From an uncultured Lachnospiraceae bacterium (GTDB taxonomy: Bacteria; Bacillota; Clostridia; Lachnospirales; Lachnospiraceae): 64,000 nt of DNA. Of the stretch, positions 20,701 to 28,093 are shown one piece after another. Both the position numbers and the translations under genes were made by a program. The number at the start of each line of letters is the position of its first letter. Within the stretch, counting starts at the first letter, position 1. Under the pieces are notes generated by a model, which did no database searches, was not told the origin of the DNA, and saw only the letters and a program-made list of their open reading frames with translations. The DNA is taken from positions 28,992-92,991 of the forward strand of contig CACZBD010000019.1 of the NCBI GenBank assembly GCA_902779305.1. Reading direction: 5' to 3'.

Positions 20701-21480
20701 TTCGAATTTTCCACTCATATCAAGATCGTCTTCTTCCCCAAGGACGATCGTTGTATCACCGATCAGCGGGATTGTAGTCAGCACGCGGCCGTCTTCATAA
20801 AAATCCTGTGCCGCGTACCTTCCTCTGAATCCGAACCTGTAGAATGCATATAAAGTCGTAGTATAGGGGTTTCCACCGGATTCAAGTTTTACGGTCAAAT
20901 CCGGCTCCCTTGAGCCGTTAGTATAGGCATTACCCGTATAAGTAACTGTACAGGTTGTATCTTCATCCGGATCCAGGTCTGGGTTTTCGATCTCAAAAGT
21001 CGACTGGGTTTCACCTGTTATCTCCACGATCTTAACAGGAGCGTCACTCAGATTTTTAATCTTGAACACACCGGTTCTGGGGTTATCCGTGATACAGATC
21101 GGGATCAGAAGACGCTTTCTTTTTGTAGACTCCGCTCCTGCCACATTATCGAATTCATCGATAAACTGCAGACTGATGCCATCGGGAACACCAAGCAGTT
21201 CATCAGCTGCATCCTCATCAGTGATCTCTTCCGGCATTTCTTCCTCAATGCCGGTTTCCCCGACAATCTCTTCAGGTTCAATGGTCTCTTCAGGTTCAAC
21301 AGACTCCTCAGATTCTGCTGGCTCTTCCGGTACCTCAACGATGCTCGGGTTTTCAATCTCCATTGCCTCCACTGAGATTGGTTCTTCTGCCGGTTGCGAT
21401 GCATATACCGGCACTTCGGGCAATACCGTTACCGCGAGCATTGTGATAACTGCGATCCAGGTGATAAACTTGCTTCTCAT
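14713..21480 (-). CDS. Giant secreted protein with internal duplication and MBG repeats (2255 aa)
   Basis: A signal peptide (MRSKFITWIAVITMLAVTVLPEVPVYA) is followed by a Glu-rich linker to about residue 97 ending ADELLG. Two long tandem units then follow. Each begins with a ...DEFGNAAG...KRKRLLIP-type motif, has a beta-helix-like segment (IEGGDICL, ISGGECDFSNS) and ends with ASH/choice-of-anchor-like domains (VTVTNTGD.EL.F). The KRLLIP motifs are 2184 bases (728 codons) apart. The C-terminal third is MBG-like repeats related to those of the 1793-aa protein (YSGKSFEL, KGNYAG-like), ending in a repeat of the WNTRPDGTG...LYAQWE type. No cell-wall anchor motif was found. It should be secreted and surface-associated; ligand unknown. 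Confidence 0.85.
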   Translation of the reverse strand: MRSKFITWIAVITMLAVTVLPEVPVYASQPAEEPISVEAMEIENPSIVEVPEEPAESEESVEPEETIEPEEIVGETGIEEEMPEEITDEDAADELLGVPDGISLQFIDEFDNVAGAESTKRKRLLIPICITDNPRTGVFKIKNLSDAPVKIVEITGETQSTFEIENPDLDPDEDTTCTVTYTGNAYTNGSREPDLTVKLESGGNPYTTTLYAFYRFGFRGRYAAQDFYEDGRVLTTIPLIGDTTIVLGEEDDLDMSGKFEKDIYLTNTRMDGDHPITLTFTGNDSGKLSTAIGDETTLDTLKIEGGDICLKDSIGSSSHSSWLNKLIMTGGKLGINNTYFSARIKSVEISGGECDFSNSWAVYVQDSFKVSGGKFIGNKLVRSSSGETIIPEAVISGNGRVEITGKTSSDYMSVKDLTVSDSAMITAASNATTPLEIRGTLTLEDDVKVLLPAGGRYDPTWKRFKDSAGQDYYGTVKIGPEPSETPENPSFTISTEYVDCGAYVKGCYPSSYPEADKKVVTVTNTGDSELLFSALRPENFYFSGYSKVKLAPEDTMTFKIWPKKKNPSSAQRYEENFTIKTDAGVSESFTAGFSVVDPQYSLAFSPTAVEFSLLYLGSSPTSQEVTVRNDSNLPCTITGASATNFTANVTEWPKLAVNETYTFTVQPKPGLAAGAYSENMVFAISENAATYTLPLSVQVKKSNAKAAFTAVSSENDSFGGAIDEEDSAKATADFGTVIEGYDFTGGSPLNIEITNTGEESIQFNNVTSEKYTLTYSRTPASLGKNSKIVLSILPKGGLTAGSHDETVTLTTVQGFIMNIELKFAVEEATVSLEYTDEFGNAAGTDSARRKRLLIPFCITDETKTSKFYIKNTGNDPLTISSITGETNSTFAFADSTLDPGEETKCTITYTGTAGINSSREPALTVNIVSGGETSTGTLYAYYTFGYRGEYRPQDLPEGEIQLVGDTTIVLADGDDLSRGKYGKNIYLTNTYMEGDHPVTLTFTGSNNGKLSTRISNDTTLDTLKIEGGDICLTDDLGSTSHGSCVDKLIVTGGKLHTSKSNFSAYLNSFEISGGECDFSNSFSVSVQDSFTASGGKFSGNTLKRKNDLAGGEYIPRAAISGNAQVEITGSNTNDSMQVTALTVSDSAKLTAAGNSEPLRIDGSLTLGGDIKVLLPAGGSFDASSKRFKDADGQNYNGTVMIGPEPTVVTNPAFTIEPAVVTAASFVEGQYPDPYPEGDKAIVTVTNTGDTELTFASFASEKFVVSAYSKSKLEPGESMTFKIWPKNIEGAEAGSYSEELTISTNAGISRTFTAKYEITAAPEPVYGLTATPASIDFGEKLVNELGGASGFKAVTVTLTNTGNQKQTIADVTQNAGHKFTIYGGLPEEGNEIAAGESKTFKVIPRDDFNTSGTSDLSLVITTEHGETVTITAHASITDIAAGQLIVKRIPDVAYNGKAQKPEPEVYYGSFRRKLSSADYTLSYSNNTNAGNAGSVKNGKPIPPTVTIKGKGNFKDTASVTFTINPIDIASEVYTDLDEAVKEGLTQAHLVVAYNKGKPVKIAPVLKCNIDGKAVTLKKGTDYTLDQDTLSDEGIHTIKVRGVAGGNFSGERDLKVYVAKDETMISAAKFPSIPDQKYSGKSFELGVTETASTKPLKSAAGDFNWDITYKNKPLTSGTDYRLAYAANKEIGTATVYVFGMGDYVGMVSKPFKITGIDMKKVTFLKDITKSTEYADLYDKNAFVYTGLPFEVAGPTDESETYGIDLQYKYKENGTQKYDDLTKGEDYTVSYENNSEPGTATVIFTGKGNYAGTVKKTFKIKAQDVAEMGTISVYLPDDTTKEWKAMPDASENDVPKKPFVKGGVKPEPVVVYSYTGRDDETLKAGVDYTLVWSNNTKPGDYNATNRSKSIAPTVTITFKGRFAGKTERTFTITNGELHDLFATDIVAQPNKTGLFRKTKITVRDTGGQILKAGTDYSAAKDIEYTYAEDTVVTVKKAGKWEEESVSVGTDVLDTHCIPAGTRIFVSVQSKGYYDKSSAGTFCFAEKDFTKASVTIPDRMYTGSPITLGADELTVTLKGVEEPLAFDPEHPDDSDFTIVSYDKNTNAGTATVVLKGNPKKGYAGEKTVTFKIVARQMYETIHYDANLYNEDSDLYTALLMEGIVTSLDDFESKYQVVGTMKDSVIPKGGKLAKNAFKVQKKDARGRWVTATEVTFAGWNTRPDGTGKNFADQAAFTPSWITALLYGENWTLYAQWEAVL

Positions 21481-21583
21481 GACTTGTCCATCCTTTCATT
21501 TACCGCTGTCTGTCATTTCATGTTTGACTTATATGACTGTAATACTCTGTCAATTCTGACATCATATGCGCAATCTACATCGT

Positions 21584-21626
21584 ATTATAGCATGCGGTTT
21601 TACCTCCCACTACCTACGAAAGTCTA
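21584..21626 (-). promoter_or_regulatory. Promoter and upstream site of the 2255-aa giant gene
   Basis: Extended -10 TGCTATAAT (-10 at 21589-21584) with no -35. Upstream is TAGACTTTCGTAGGTAG (21626-21610), the same element and same distance as before the 1793-aa gene. The start codon is about 100 bases downstream, preceded by AAAGGATG. Confidence 0.6.
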
Positions 21627-21634
21627 TACTTTAA

Positions 21635-21678
21635 AAGAGGTACAGCCGCGGATCTGTCCGGTCCGGGTTGTACCTCTT
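21635..21678. terminator. Inverted repeat between divergent genes
   Basis: Perfect 10-bp arms AAGAGGTACA and TGTACCTCTT separated by 24 bases, with T-rich sequence after the stem on the minus strand. It sits between the divergent giant gene promoter and tmcAL. It could be a terminator or a protein-binding palindrome; the function is not clear. Confidence 0.4.
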
Positions 21679-21705
21679 ATGTTCGTTCAATGATTAAATT
21701 TTACT

Positions 21706-21734
21706 TTGCCTGCGGCTTTAGGAAATGATACACT
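21706..21734 (+). promoter_or_regulatory. Possible tmcAL promoter
   Basis: TTGCCT, 17-base spacer, TACACT, 74 bases before the tmcAL start. Only 4/6 in each box. Confidence 0.3.
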
Positions 21735-21807
21735 GAAATTGAAAGAACAAAACGCTCTTGATCTTCATGAGAGCATGACCGAATTCCCGCAAACAGGAGA
21801 GCGTGAT

Positions 21808-23088
21808 ATGACGGTAACCGGGATCGTAGCCGAATACAATCCGTTTCATAATGGCCATCTGTATCACTTAAAGCGCGCCAAACGGGACACCGGGGCAGAC
21901 TACATCATCGTGGTCATGTCCGGGGATTTTGTGCAGCGCGGCGCACCGGCCATTCTCGATAAATATTCGCGCACCAAAATGGCGCTTTCAGCCGGTGCGG
22001 ATCTCGTTCTCGAGCTTCCTGTCTATTATGCGGTTTCCTCGGCGGACTATTTTGCCAAAGGCGCCACTGCTCTGCTCGATAAACTTGGGGTTGTAAATTG
22101 TTTAAGTTTTGGCAGCGAGCACGGACGGATCGAGGATCTAATCGGCATCGCTTCCCTTTCCGCAAACGAATCGCCCGCTTATTCCATTGCCTTAAACCGT
22201 TATCTTGTGGAAGGCAAGAGTTTTGCCTATGCCAATATGCACGCTCTGATGGATGCCTGCGAGGATGAGCAGTTAAGAAATCTGCTCGAATCGATCCTCG
22301 CACAGCCGAACAATCTGCTCGGCATCTCCTACATCAAATCTCTGATGCAGCGCAATTCGCAGATCCTGCCGCATACGATCTACCGTTCTTCTTCCGACTA
22401 TCATGATGATTCCGAAGATGCGCTCTCTGCGACCAGCGTCCGTGCGAACCTGATGCGTTCCGGGCAGATCGAAGCCTTAAGGGAACAGGTCCCGGACTAT
22501 GTACTTGAGGAGATCCATACCAATTACCAGAAAACATTTCCGATCTCGAGAAACGATTATTCCTCCATTTTGCTGTACAAACTCCGGGAACTGGTATATT
22601 CCGAGGAAATCCAGCAGCTGACTTCCGTGCCGGATACATTTTCGTTTGCGCGATACCTGGATGTTTCGAATGCGCTGTCCCGCAGGATCATGGCCTGCAT
22701 CAATCAGTTTGATGCTTTTAAACCGTTCATCAATCTGCTGAAAACGAAAAACATCACCTATTCCGCCATCAGCAGAGCCCTGCTTCATATCCTGCTTGAG
22801 ATCCGCAAGGAAGACATGGAGGAATTTATCGAAAACGATTATGTCGGATATGCACGCATCCTTGGTTTTCGAAAACAGGCTTCCCCGCTCTTATCGCAGA
22901 TCAAAGAACACACTTCGATCCCTCTGATCTCCAAAATAAAAGATGCGCCGTCCTATCTTGACGTCACATCTCTTAAAATACTTTCCTCGGATATCTTTGC
23001 CGCCGAACTCTACGAACAGATCGCGGCGCAGAAATTTTCACATCCGTTCCGCTCCGAATACACGCAGGAGATCATCGTCCTGCCGTGA
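21808..23088 (+). CDS. tmcAL: tRNA(Met) cytidine acetate ligase TmcAL (YlbM family)
   Basis: The 426-aa protein starts MTVTGIVAEYNPFHNGHLYHL after AGGAGAG at 21808; an upstream in-frame ATG lacks support. The HxGH-like NPFHNGH near the N terminus is the nucleotidyl-transferase signature, and GDFVQRGAPAILDKYSRTKMAL is typical of the family. TmcAL activates acetate with ATP and attaches it to the wobble cytidine of elongator tRNA-Met. It is the only confident plus-strand gene, divergent from the giant gene and convergent with UPF0210 (8 bases between stops). Proximity to pta is common in Clostridia. Confidence 0.93.
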   Translation: MTVTGIVAEYNPFHNGHLYHLKRAKRDTGADYIIVVMSGDFVQRGAPAILDKYSRTKMALSAGADLVLELPVYYAVSSADYFAKGATALLDKLGVVNCLSFGSEHGRIEDLIGIASLSANESPAYSIALNRYLVEGKSFAYANMHALMDACEDEQLRNLLESILAQPNNLLGISYIKSLMQRNSQILPHTIYRSSSDYHDDSEDALSATSVRANLMRSGQIEALREQVPDYVLEEIHTNYQKTFPISRNDYSSILLYKLRELVYSEEIQQLTSVPDTFSFARYLDVSNALSRRIMACINQFDAFKPFINLLKTKNITYSAISRALLHILLEIRKEDMEEFIENDYVGYARILGFRKQASPLLSQIKEHTSIPLISKIKDAPSYLDVTSLKILSSDIFAAELYEQIAAQKFSHPFRSEYTQEIIVLP

Positions 23089-23096
23089 TTTTTATA

Positions 23097-24461
23097 CTAG
23101 TTCTTAAAGGAATGGATCGGTGCCGGGATCCTGCCCGTGCGGTTGATGAACTCGTCGCAGGAATACGGATTCACGGCCATGACTGGCGCATATCCGAACA
23201 GGCCTCCGAATTCCACAGTTTCCCCGACCTTTTTCCCGTATGCCGGGATCAGACGCGCCGCTGTTGTCTTCTGGTTCACCATGCCGATCGCCATCTCATC
23301 CGCGATAATACCGGAGATCGTTGTTGCCTTCGTATCCCCCGGAATCGCGATCATATCCAGTCCCACCGAGCAGACACAGGTCATCGCTTCCAGCTTTTCC
23401 AAAGTGATCGCACCGGCTTCCACCGCATTGATCATTCCCTGGTCCTCGGAAACCGGGATAAACGCGCCGCTTAAGCCGCCCACATAGGAAGAGGCCATCA
23501 CGCCGCCCTTTTTCACCTGATCGTTCAGCATCGCAAGCGCCGCCGTCGTTCCCGGCGCCCCTGCATATTCTAAGCCGATCTCACATAAGATATCCGCCAC
23601 GGAATCTCCGACTGCGGGGGTCGGTGCAAGAGATAAGTCCACGATACCGAACGGAATATTCAGCATTTTGGATGCTTCCTGCGCAACCAGTTGTCCGACG
23701 CGGGTGACTTTGAACGCAGTCTTCTTGATCGTCTCGCAGAGCACCTCAAAATCCTCGCCTTTAACTTTGGCGACAGCCTCCTTCACAACGCCCGGTCCGG
23801 AAACGCCGACATTGATGATCGCATCCGCCTCCGTCACGCCGTGAAAAGCACCCGCCATGAACGGATTGTCATCCGGTGCGTTGCAGAACACCACCAGTTT
23901 CATGCAATCGGCGGAATCATTCTCTTTGGAGATCTCGGCTGTATCCAGAACGATCTGCCCCATCAGGCGCACCGCATCCATGTTGATGCCGGTTCTTGTG
24001 GACGCAAGGTTCACGGAGCTGCAGACCCTGTCCGTCTCGTGCAGTGCCTGCGGGATCGAGCGGATCAGCAGTTCATCCGCCTTCGTCATGCCCTTGGACA
24101 CCAGCGCCGAATAGCCGCCGATCAGGTTGACGCCGACCGCCTTTGCCGCCTGATCCATTGTCTTGGCCAGCGTGACAAAATCGTCAATGCTCTTTGCTGC
24201 GCTTCCGCCGACGAGTGCCATCGGTGTCACGGAAATACGTTTGTTCACGATCGGGATCCCGAACTCCGTCTCGATCTTTCTGCCGCACTCGACAAGATCC
24301 TTTGCGGTGGTCGTGATCTTGTCATACACATTTTTGTGCAGCGTCGCGATATCATCCGTAATACAGTCAAGCAAACTGATCCCGAGTGTGATCGTGCGCA
24401 CATCGAGATTCTGCTGCTGGATCATTTTATTTGTTTCTCTGACTTCCCGTAGATTGACCAT
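23097..24461 (-). CDS. UPF0210 / PFL-family protein
   Basis: The 454-aa protein matches the UPF0210 family in length and in motifs such as [36 protein letters not shown] and [19 protein letters not shown] [11 protein letters not shown]. Its biochemical role is not established. It follows the ACT-domain gene by 63 bases with an AAGGAG site, and this pair is conserved in many Firmicutes, which suggests that the two proteins act together. Confidence 0.9.
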   Translation of the reverse strand: MVNLREVRETNKMIQQQNLDVRTITLGISLLDCITDDIATLHKNVYDKITTTAKDLVECGRKIETEFGIPIVNKRISVTPMALVGGSAAKSIDDFVTLAKTMDQAAKAVGVNLIGGYSALVSKGMTKADELLIRSIPQALHETDRVCSSVNLASTRTGINMDAVRLMGQIVLDTAEISKENDSADCMKLVVFCNAPDDNPFMAGAFHGVTEADAIINVGVSGPGVVKEAVAKVKGEDFEVLCETIKKTAFKVTRVGQLVAQEASKMLNIPFGIVDLSLAPTPAVGDSVADILCEIGLEYAGAPGTTAALAMLNDQVKKGGVMASSYVGGLSGAFIPVSEDQGMINAVEAGAITLEKLEAMTCVCSVGLDMIAIPGDTKATTISGIIADEMAIGMVNQKTTAARLIPAYGKKVGETVEFGGLFGYAPVMAVNPYSCDEFINRTGRIPAPIHSFKN

Positions 24462-24524
24462 GATAAAACTCCTTGTAGCGATTGATGATCTTCTTCCGCT
24501 TTTCGCTGTTATAGTATGTTGCCA

Positions 24525-24797
24525 CTACAGCCTGTGCATCTGATCGAAGATCTCTTCTCTCTGGCAGCGGATGATCACACCGATCTCCTCGCCGATCTGC
24601 GCCAGTTCGCTCGCAATATCCGTAAACGGCTTGTCTGTTTTGTCCATATCCACGATCATCATCATGTTAAAATAGCCCTGCACGATGGTCTGTGAAATAT
24701 CCTCGATATTGATCCGGTTGTTTGCAAGGTAGGTGCATACCTTGGCCATGATCCCGACCGTATCCTTTCCAACAACGGTAATGACTGATTTCTGCAT
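24525..24797 (-). CDS. ACT-domain regulatory protein (UPF0237)
   Basis: The 90-aa protein is a single ACT domain (MQKSVITVVGKDTVGIMAKVCTYLA...) of the UPF0237 type. ACT domains bind small ligands, often amino acids. The start at 24797 follows AGGAGGAAAT directly. It is the first gene of the pair with UPF0210 and may control it. Confidence 0.9.
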   Translation of the reverse strand: MQKSVITVVGKDTVGIMAKVCTYLANNRINIEDISQTIVQGYFNMMMIVDMDKTDKPFTDIASELAQIGEEIGVIIRCQREEIFDQMHRL

Positions 24798-24842
24798 ATT
24801 TCCTCCTACTGTACCCAAAAAATATATTTAAATTTTTGTGCG

Positions 24843-26360
24843 CTATCTGTAACTTCCGTGGGTTTTCCGGAATTCTTCTTTTGCATGATACATGGTGCGA
24901 TCCGCCTCCGAAAAGGCGCGCTCGATCGTAGTGTCTTCCGGCCTGCTGTCTGCCATGCCGGCAGAAATCGAATAGCGTTCCCATTCCGGTACATCTTCTT
25001 TGGCATATGCCTTTTCAAAGGTTTCATTCAGCCGGCGGAACAACTCGGAGCGGTTTTCAAAATCCGTATTCTGCAAAACAGCGACAAACTCGTCGCCGCC
25101 GACACGGTATACCGGCGAATGCGAGAATACTTTGCAGATCAGTTGGCAGCAACCGCGCAGATATTTGTCGCCCGCATCATGCCCGTATGCATCGTTGATG
25201 TATTTCAGGTTGTTGGCGTCCATCATGACAATACTGAAAGAAGACGGCTGCGTTGCGATCTTCTGCGCAAATTCTCCGGCGAACCGGTCAAAAGCAGCTT
25301 TGCTGCCGACTCCTGTCAAAGCATCCCTGAATGCGACCTGACTGATCTGTCCGATCTCCTCCTCGCGTTCATAAAGATCATTCTCGGCCTGTGTCAGATC
25401 TTCTTCGAGCTGTTTCGTGATCCGTGTGTTTTTCTCGGAGCGGATCAGAATGAACAGCTGCACGCCAATGATCAGGATCGCCGCCGCGATGATCAGGAAA
25501 AGGGAATTCTTCAGATGATCGAAAGCAGGCGTCGCATCCGTGACTGATAAGCAGAACCAGTCGTCTGCAACGGTCGTCGTATAAACGATGTATTCGGATC
25601 CCTCATAGTCAAGGGAAAAGAAATTCTCATTGGTGGAGCGCATCTTATCAACGATCGCTGTGCCAAGGCCTGCACTCCCGCTGAAATAATCCTTTCCGAC
25701 TTCTTCTTTGTCGGAATGCGCGATCACATGGTATCTGCGGTCTAGCAGCACGACTTTGCAGTCTCCCTGCGCCGCCAGTTCCTCCGCGATTTCCTGCAGC
25801 CGCTGAATGGAAAAATCCATCGCAACAACGCTTTTTCCATCGCACAGGGTTTTGCCCAGCGAGATCATGACCGTCCCTGTTTCGGCATCTATATAGGGAT
25901 CCACAATGGCAACTCTTCCGATGCTTGCCCGTGCATCCACATACCAGGGTCTTTCCGTCGCTTCATACCCCTCCTCCGGCACCCAGTCCGTACCGTCCAG
26001 ATATTGGCCGTTGATATATCCGTAGAGCCCGTCGCAGTTTTTGGATGTGATATTCATGATCGCAAAAGACTGGTTGACCAGGTAATCACGGATCTCCTGC
26101 CGGGAGCGGTCGTCACGGATCATGTTATCGAGGCTGTAGCCCGCAAGTCTTAAGATGTCCACACCTGTCGAGAGATATTTATCGATCTGCTCTGCCGAAG
26201 ATTCGGCATTCAGTTCGCTGATCTTAACGATCCTTTCTCTGGTCTCTGTCAAAAGACGGGCATAATAAATCAGGATCACCCCGATAAAGAGCAGGACGAT
26301 GAACGACGTAAAAAGCATGGTCTGTACATAATAGGATCCTGTTTTTCTGTGCGGTTTCAT
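24843..26360 (-). CDS. Membrane diguanylate cyclase with dCache sensor
   Basis: The 505-aa protein has an N-terminal membrane helix (about 14-34), an extracellular double-Cache-like region (about 40-270, with YGYINGQYLDGTDWVPEEGYEATERPW-type sensor sequence), a second helix (about 283-305), a coiled coil and a GGDEF domain (about 340-500) with an intact RVGGDEF. It should make cyclic di-GMP in response to an external ligand. No RxxD inhibitory site is seen at the standard distance. It lies 18 bases after a solute-binding lipoprotein gene. Confidence 0.9.
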   Translation of the reverse strand: MKPHRKTGSYYVQTMLFTSFIVLLFIGVILIYYARLLTETRERIVKISELNAESSAEQIDKYLSTGVDILRLAGYSLDNMIRDDRSRQEIRDYLVNQSFAIMNITSKNCDGLYGYINGQYLDGTDWVPEEGYEATERPWYVDARASIGRVAIVDPYIDAETGTVMISLGKTLCDGKSVVAMDFSIQRLQEIAEELAAQGDCKVVLLDRRYHVIAHSDKEEVGKDYFSGSAGLGTAIVDKMRSTNENFFSLDYEGSEYIVYTTTVADDWFCLSVTDATPAFDHLKNSLFLIIAAAILIIGVQLFILIRSEKNTRITKQLEEDLTQAENDLYEREEEIGQISQVAFRDALTGVGSKAAFDRFAGEFAQKIATQPSSFSIVMMDANNLKYINDAYGHDAGDKYLRGCCQLICKVFSHSPVYRVGGDEFVAVLQNTDFENRSELFRRLNETFEKAYAKEDVPEWERYSISAGMADSRPEDTTIERAFSEADRTMYHAKEEFRKTHGSYR

Positions 26361-26378
26361 CTCTTGTTCCGTTCCCGT

Positions 26379-27188
26379 CTATTTTACGATCGTAATGTCA
26401 TTGCCAAACCACTTAACGGAGATCTCGCCAAGTGTTCCGTCAGCCTTCATCTCGCTTACGGTCTCCTGCACCTTGTCCCGCAACGCCTGATCTTTCTTCC
26501 GGAATCCGATGGCCAAACTCTCTTCGCCGAAACTGTCCGGCAGAACAAAGAACCGGTCCTCGCTTCTGGCAATATAGTAGTAGGCTGCAACGGAATCGAT
26601 GAGACCTGCATCCAGCCTGCCCTCCGTCAGGTCATGAAGCATCTGTATGTTATCGGGATATTCCACCATCGTGATCTCCGCGAATAAGGAAGAATCCTTC
26701 AGTGCCTCCTGCGCCGTCGAGCCGGACTGCACGCCGACAAACCTGCCCGCCAGATCCGATACGCTCTTGGCACTGCTGCTTTCATGCACCATGAAGATCA
26801 ATTCATTCCGCATGTACGGCTCGGAAAGGTTCATGGCTTCTGCACGCTCCTGCGTTACCGACAGTGCGTTCCAGATGCAGTCGATGGTGCCGTTATTGAG
26901 TTCGTTTTCTTTTTCCTCCCAGTCGATCGGATGCTTAACAAGCGAGACGCCCAATCTGTTGCATACTTCCTGTGCCACGTCCAGATCAAAACCCACGAGT
27001 TCCCCATTTTCATCCGTGAACCCCATGGGCGGGTAATTTGCATCAAGTCCAAGAACAAATTCTTTTTTGTCGAGCACTTTCTGCAGGGAATCATCTGTTT
27101 GCACGCTGTCAGCTTTACAGCCGGCAAACATTACAAGCGCTGCAGAAAGCAGGACCGGCAGGGTCCTTCTGATCAAGTGTTTATTCAT
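26379..27188 (-). CDS. Amino-acid-type solute-binding lipoprotein (SBP family 3)
   Basis: The 269-aa protein has a lipoprotein signal (LVMFAGCK, Cys at about 24) and a family-3 binding fold: LGLDANYPPMGFTDENGELVGFDLDVAQEV, then WNALSVTQERAEAMNLSEPYM. Such proteins bind polar amino acids for ABC import. No permease or ATPase gene is nearby. It is followed by a Cache-GGDEF gene and may instead present the ligand to that sensor. The ribosome binding site is poor (TTTCGGAAG). Confidence 0.88.
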   Translation of the reverse strand: MNKHLIRRTLPVLLSAALVMFAGCKADSVQTDDSLQKVLDKKEFVLGLDANYPPMGFTDENGELVGFDLDVAQEVCNRLGVSLVKHPIDWEEKENELNNGTIDCIWNALSVTQERAEAMNLSEPYMRNELIFMVHESSSAKSVSDLAGRFVGVQSGSTAQEALKDSSLFAEITMVEYPDNIQMLHDLTEGRLDAGLIDSVAAYYYIARSEDRFFVLPDSFGEESLAIGFRKKDQALRDKVQETVSEMKADGTLGEISVKWFGNDITIVK

Positions 27189-27207
27189 CTTCCGAAACCT
27201 TACATTA

Positions 27208-28005
27208 CTAGACCGCGATCAGCTGCATCGGCTCATGGCGCGGCGCGATCCGGATCTTAAAATCATCCGGCTGGTAAACATTATCATCCATCAGGATCTC
27301 TAAGCGTACCGTCTCATAAGCTAATTCCGCAAGATTGTTCTCGGCGCTTAAATGTCCCAGGATCACCGACTTTAAATTGTCATGGAGCAGTTTACATAAT
27401 AACTGTCCGGACAATTCGTTGGAAAGATGGCCTCTGTCGCCTAAGATTCTGCATTTTAACGGATAAGGATACTTTCCGACCTGGAGCATATGCACATCAT
27501 GATTGGCTTCCAAAAGCAGCGCATCAACCCCGGAGAAATTCTCCACGATATAATCGTCATAGATCCCGAGGTCCGTCACGATCCCTGCCTTACGCCCTCC
27601 ATGTTCGATCCGGTAAGCCACCGGCTCATTGGCATCGTGTGACACGGAAACCGGGTGAATACAGAGGTCCTCGATCATGAACGGCTCATCCGCTCTGATC
27701 TCACGAAACAGTCCTTCCGGGATCTCGCCGATATATTTCGACTGCAGGATCCCTTCGATCGTACCCCTTGTCGCGTACATCGGCAAGCCGTATTTTCTTG
27801 CGAGCACACCGACCGAAGCGATGTGATCGGAATGTTCGTGCGTGATCAGCAGCCCGTCCATTTCGGAAGTCTTCAGGCCGATCCCGTTCAGTCCGGCCTC
27901 GATCCGCTTCCCGCTGATGCCCGCATCGACGATCAGGTGGGTATTATCGGATCCCACATAAATACAATTGCCGCTGCTTCCGCTTGCAATGCTGCATAGT
28001 TCCAT
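27208..28005 (-). CDS. Metallo-beta-lactamase-fold hydrolase (YycJ/WalJ-like)
   Basis: The 265-aa protein starts MELCSIASGSSGNCIYVG, typical of the YycJ group, and has the metal motif THEHSDH (about residues 54-60) and further ligands in LLLEANHDVHML and ILGHLSAENN. YycJ-like enzymes are linked to DNA end processing and cell-wall regulation in other Firmicutes, but no walRK genes are nearby here. It follows the FtsA-like gene by 88 bases. Confidence 0.88.
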   Translation of the reverse strand: MELCSIASGSSGNCIYVGSDNTHLIVDAGISGKRIEAGLNGIGLKTSEMDGLLITHEHSDHIASVGVLARKYGLPMYATRGTIEGILQSKYIGEIPEGLFREIRADEPFMIEDLCIHPVSVSHDANEPVAYRIEHGGRKAGIVTDLGIYDDYIVENFSGVDALLLEANHDVHMLQVGKYPYPLKCRILGDRGHLSNELSGQLLCKLLHDNLKSVILGHLSAENNLAELAYETVRLEILMDDNVYQPDDFKIRIAPRHEPMQLIAV

Positions 28006-28093
28006 TTCAGTTTCTCCCCTCTTTCATTTTACTCCACTCATCAATAGGCGATCCCATCATCCGCTCACGAAGCTTAAACGGGTACAGGAATTC

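Noticed and set aside
21481..21807. Riboswitch in the long divergent intergenic region
   Set aside because: Only promoter elements and one simple inverted repeat are seen; no known riboswitch core could be recognised.
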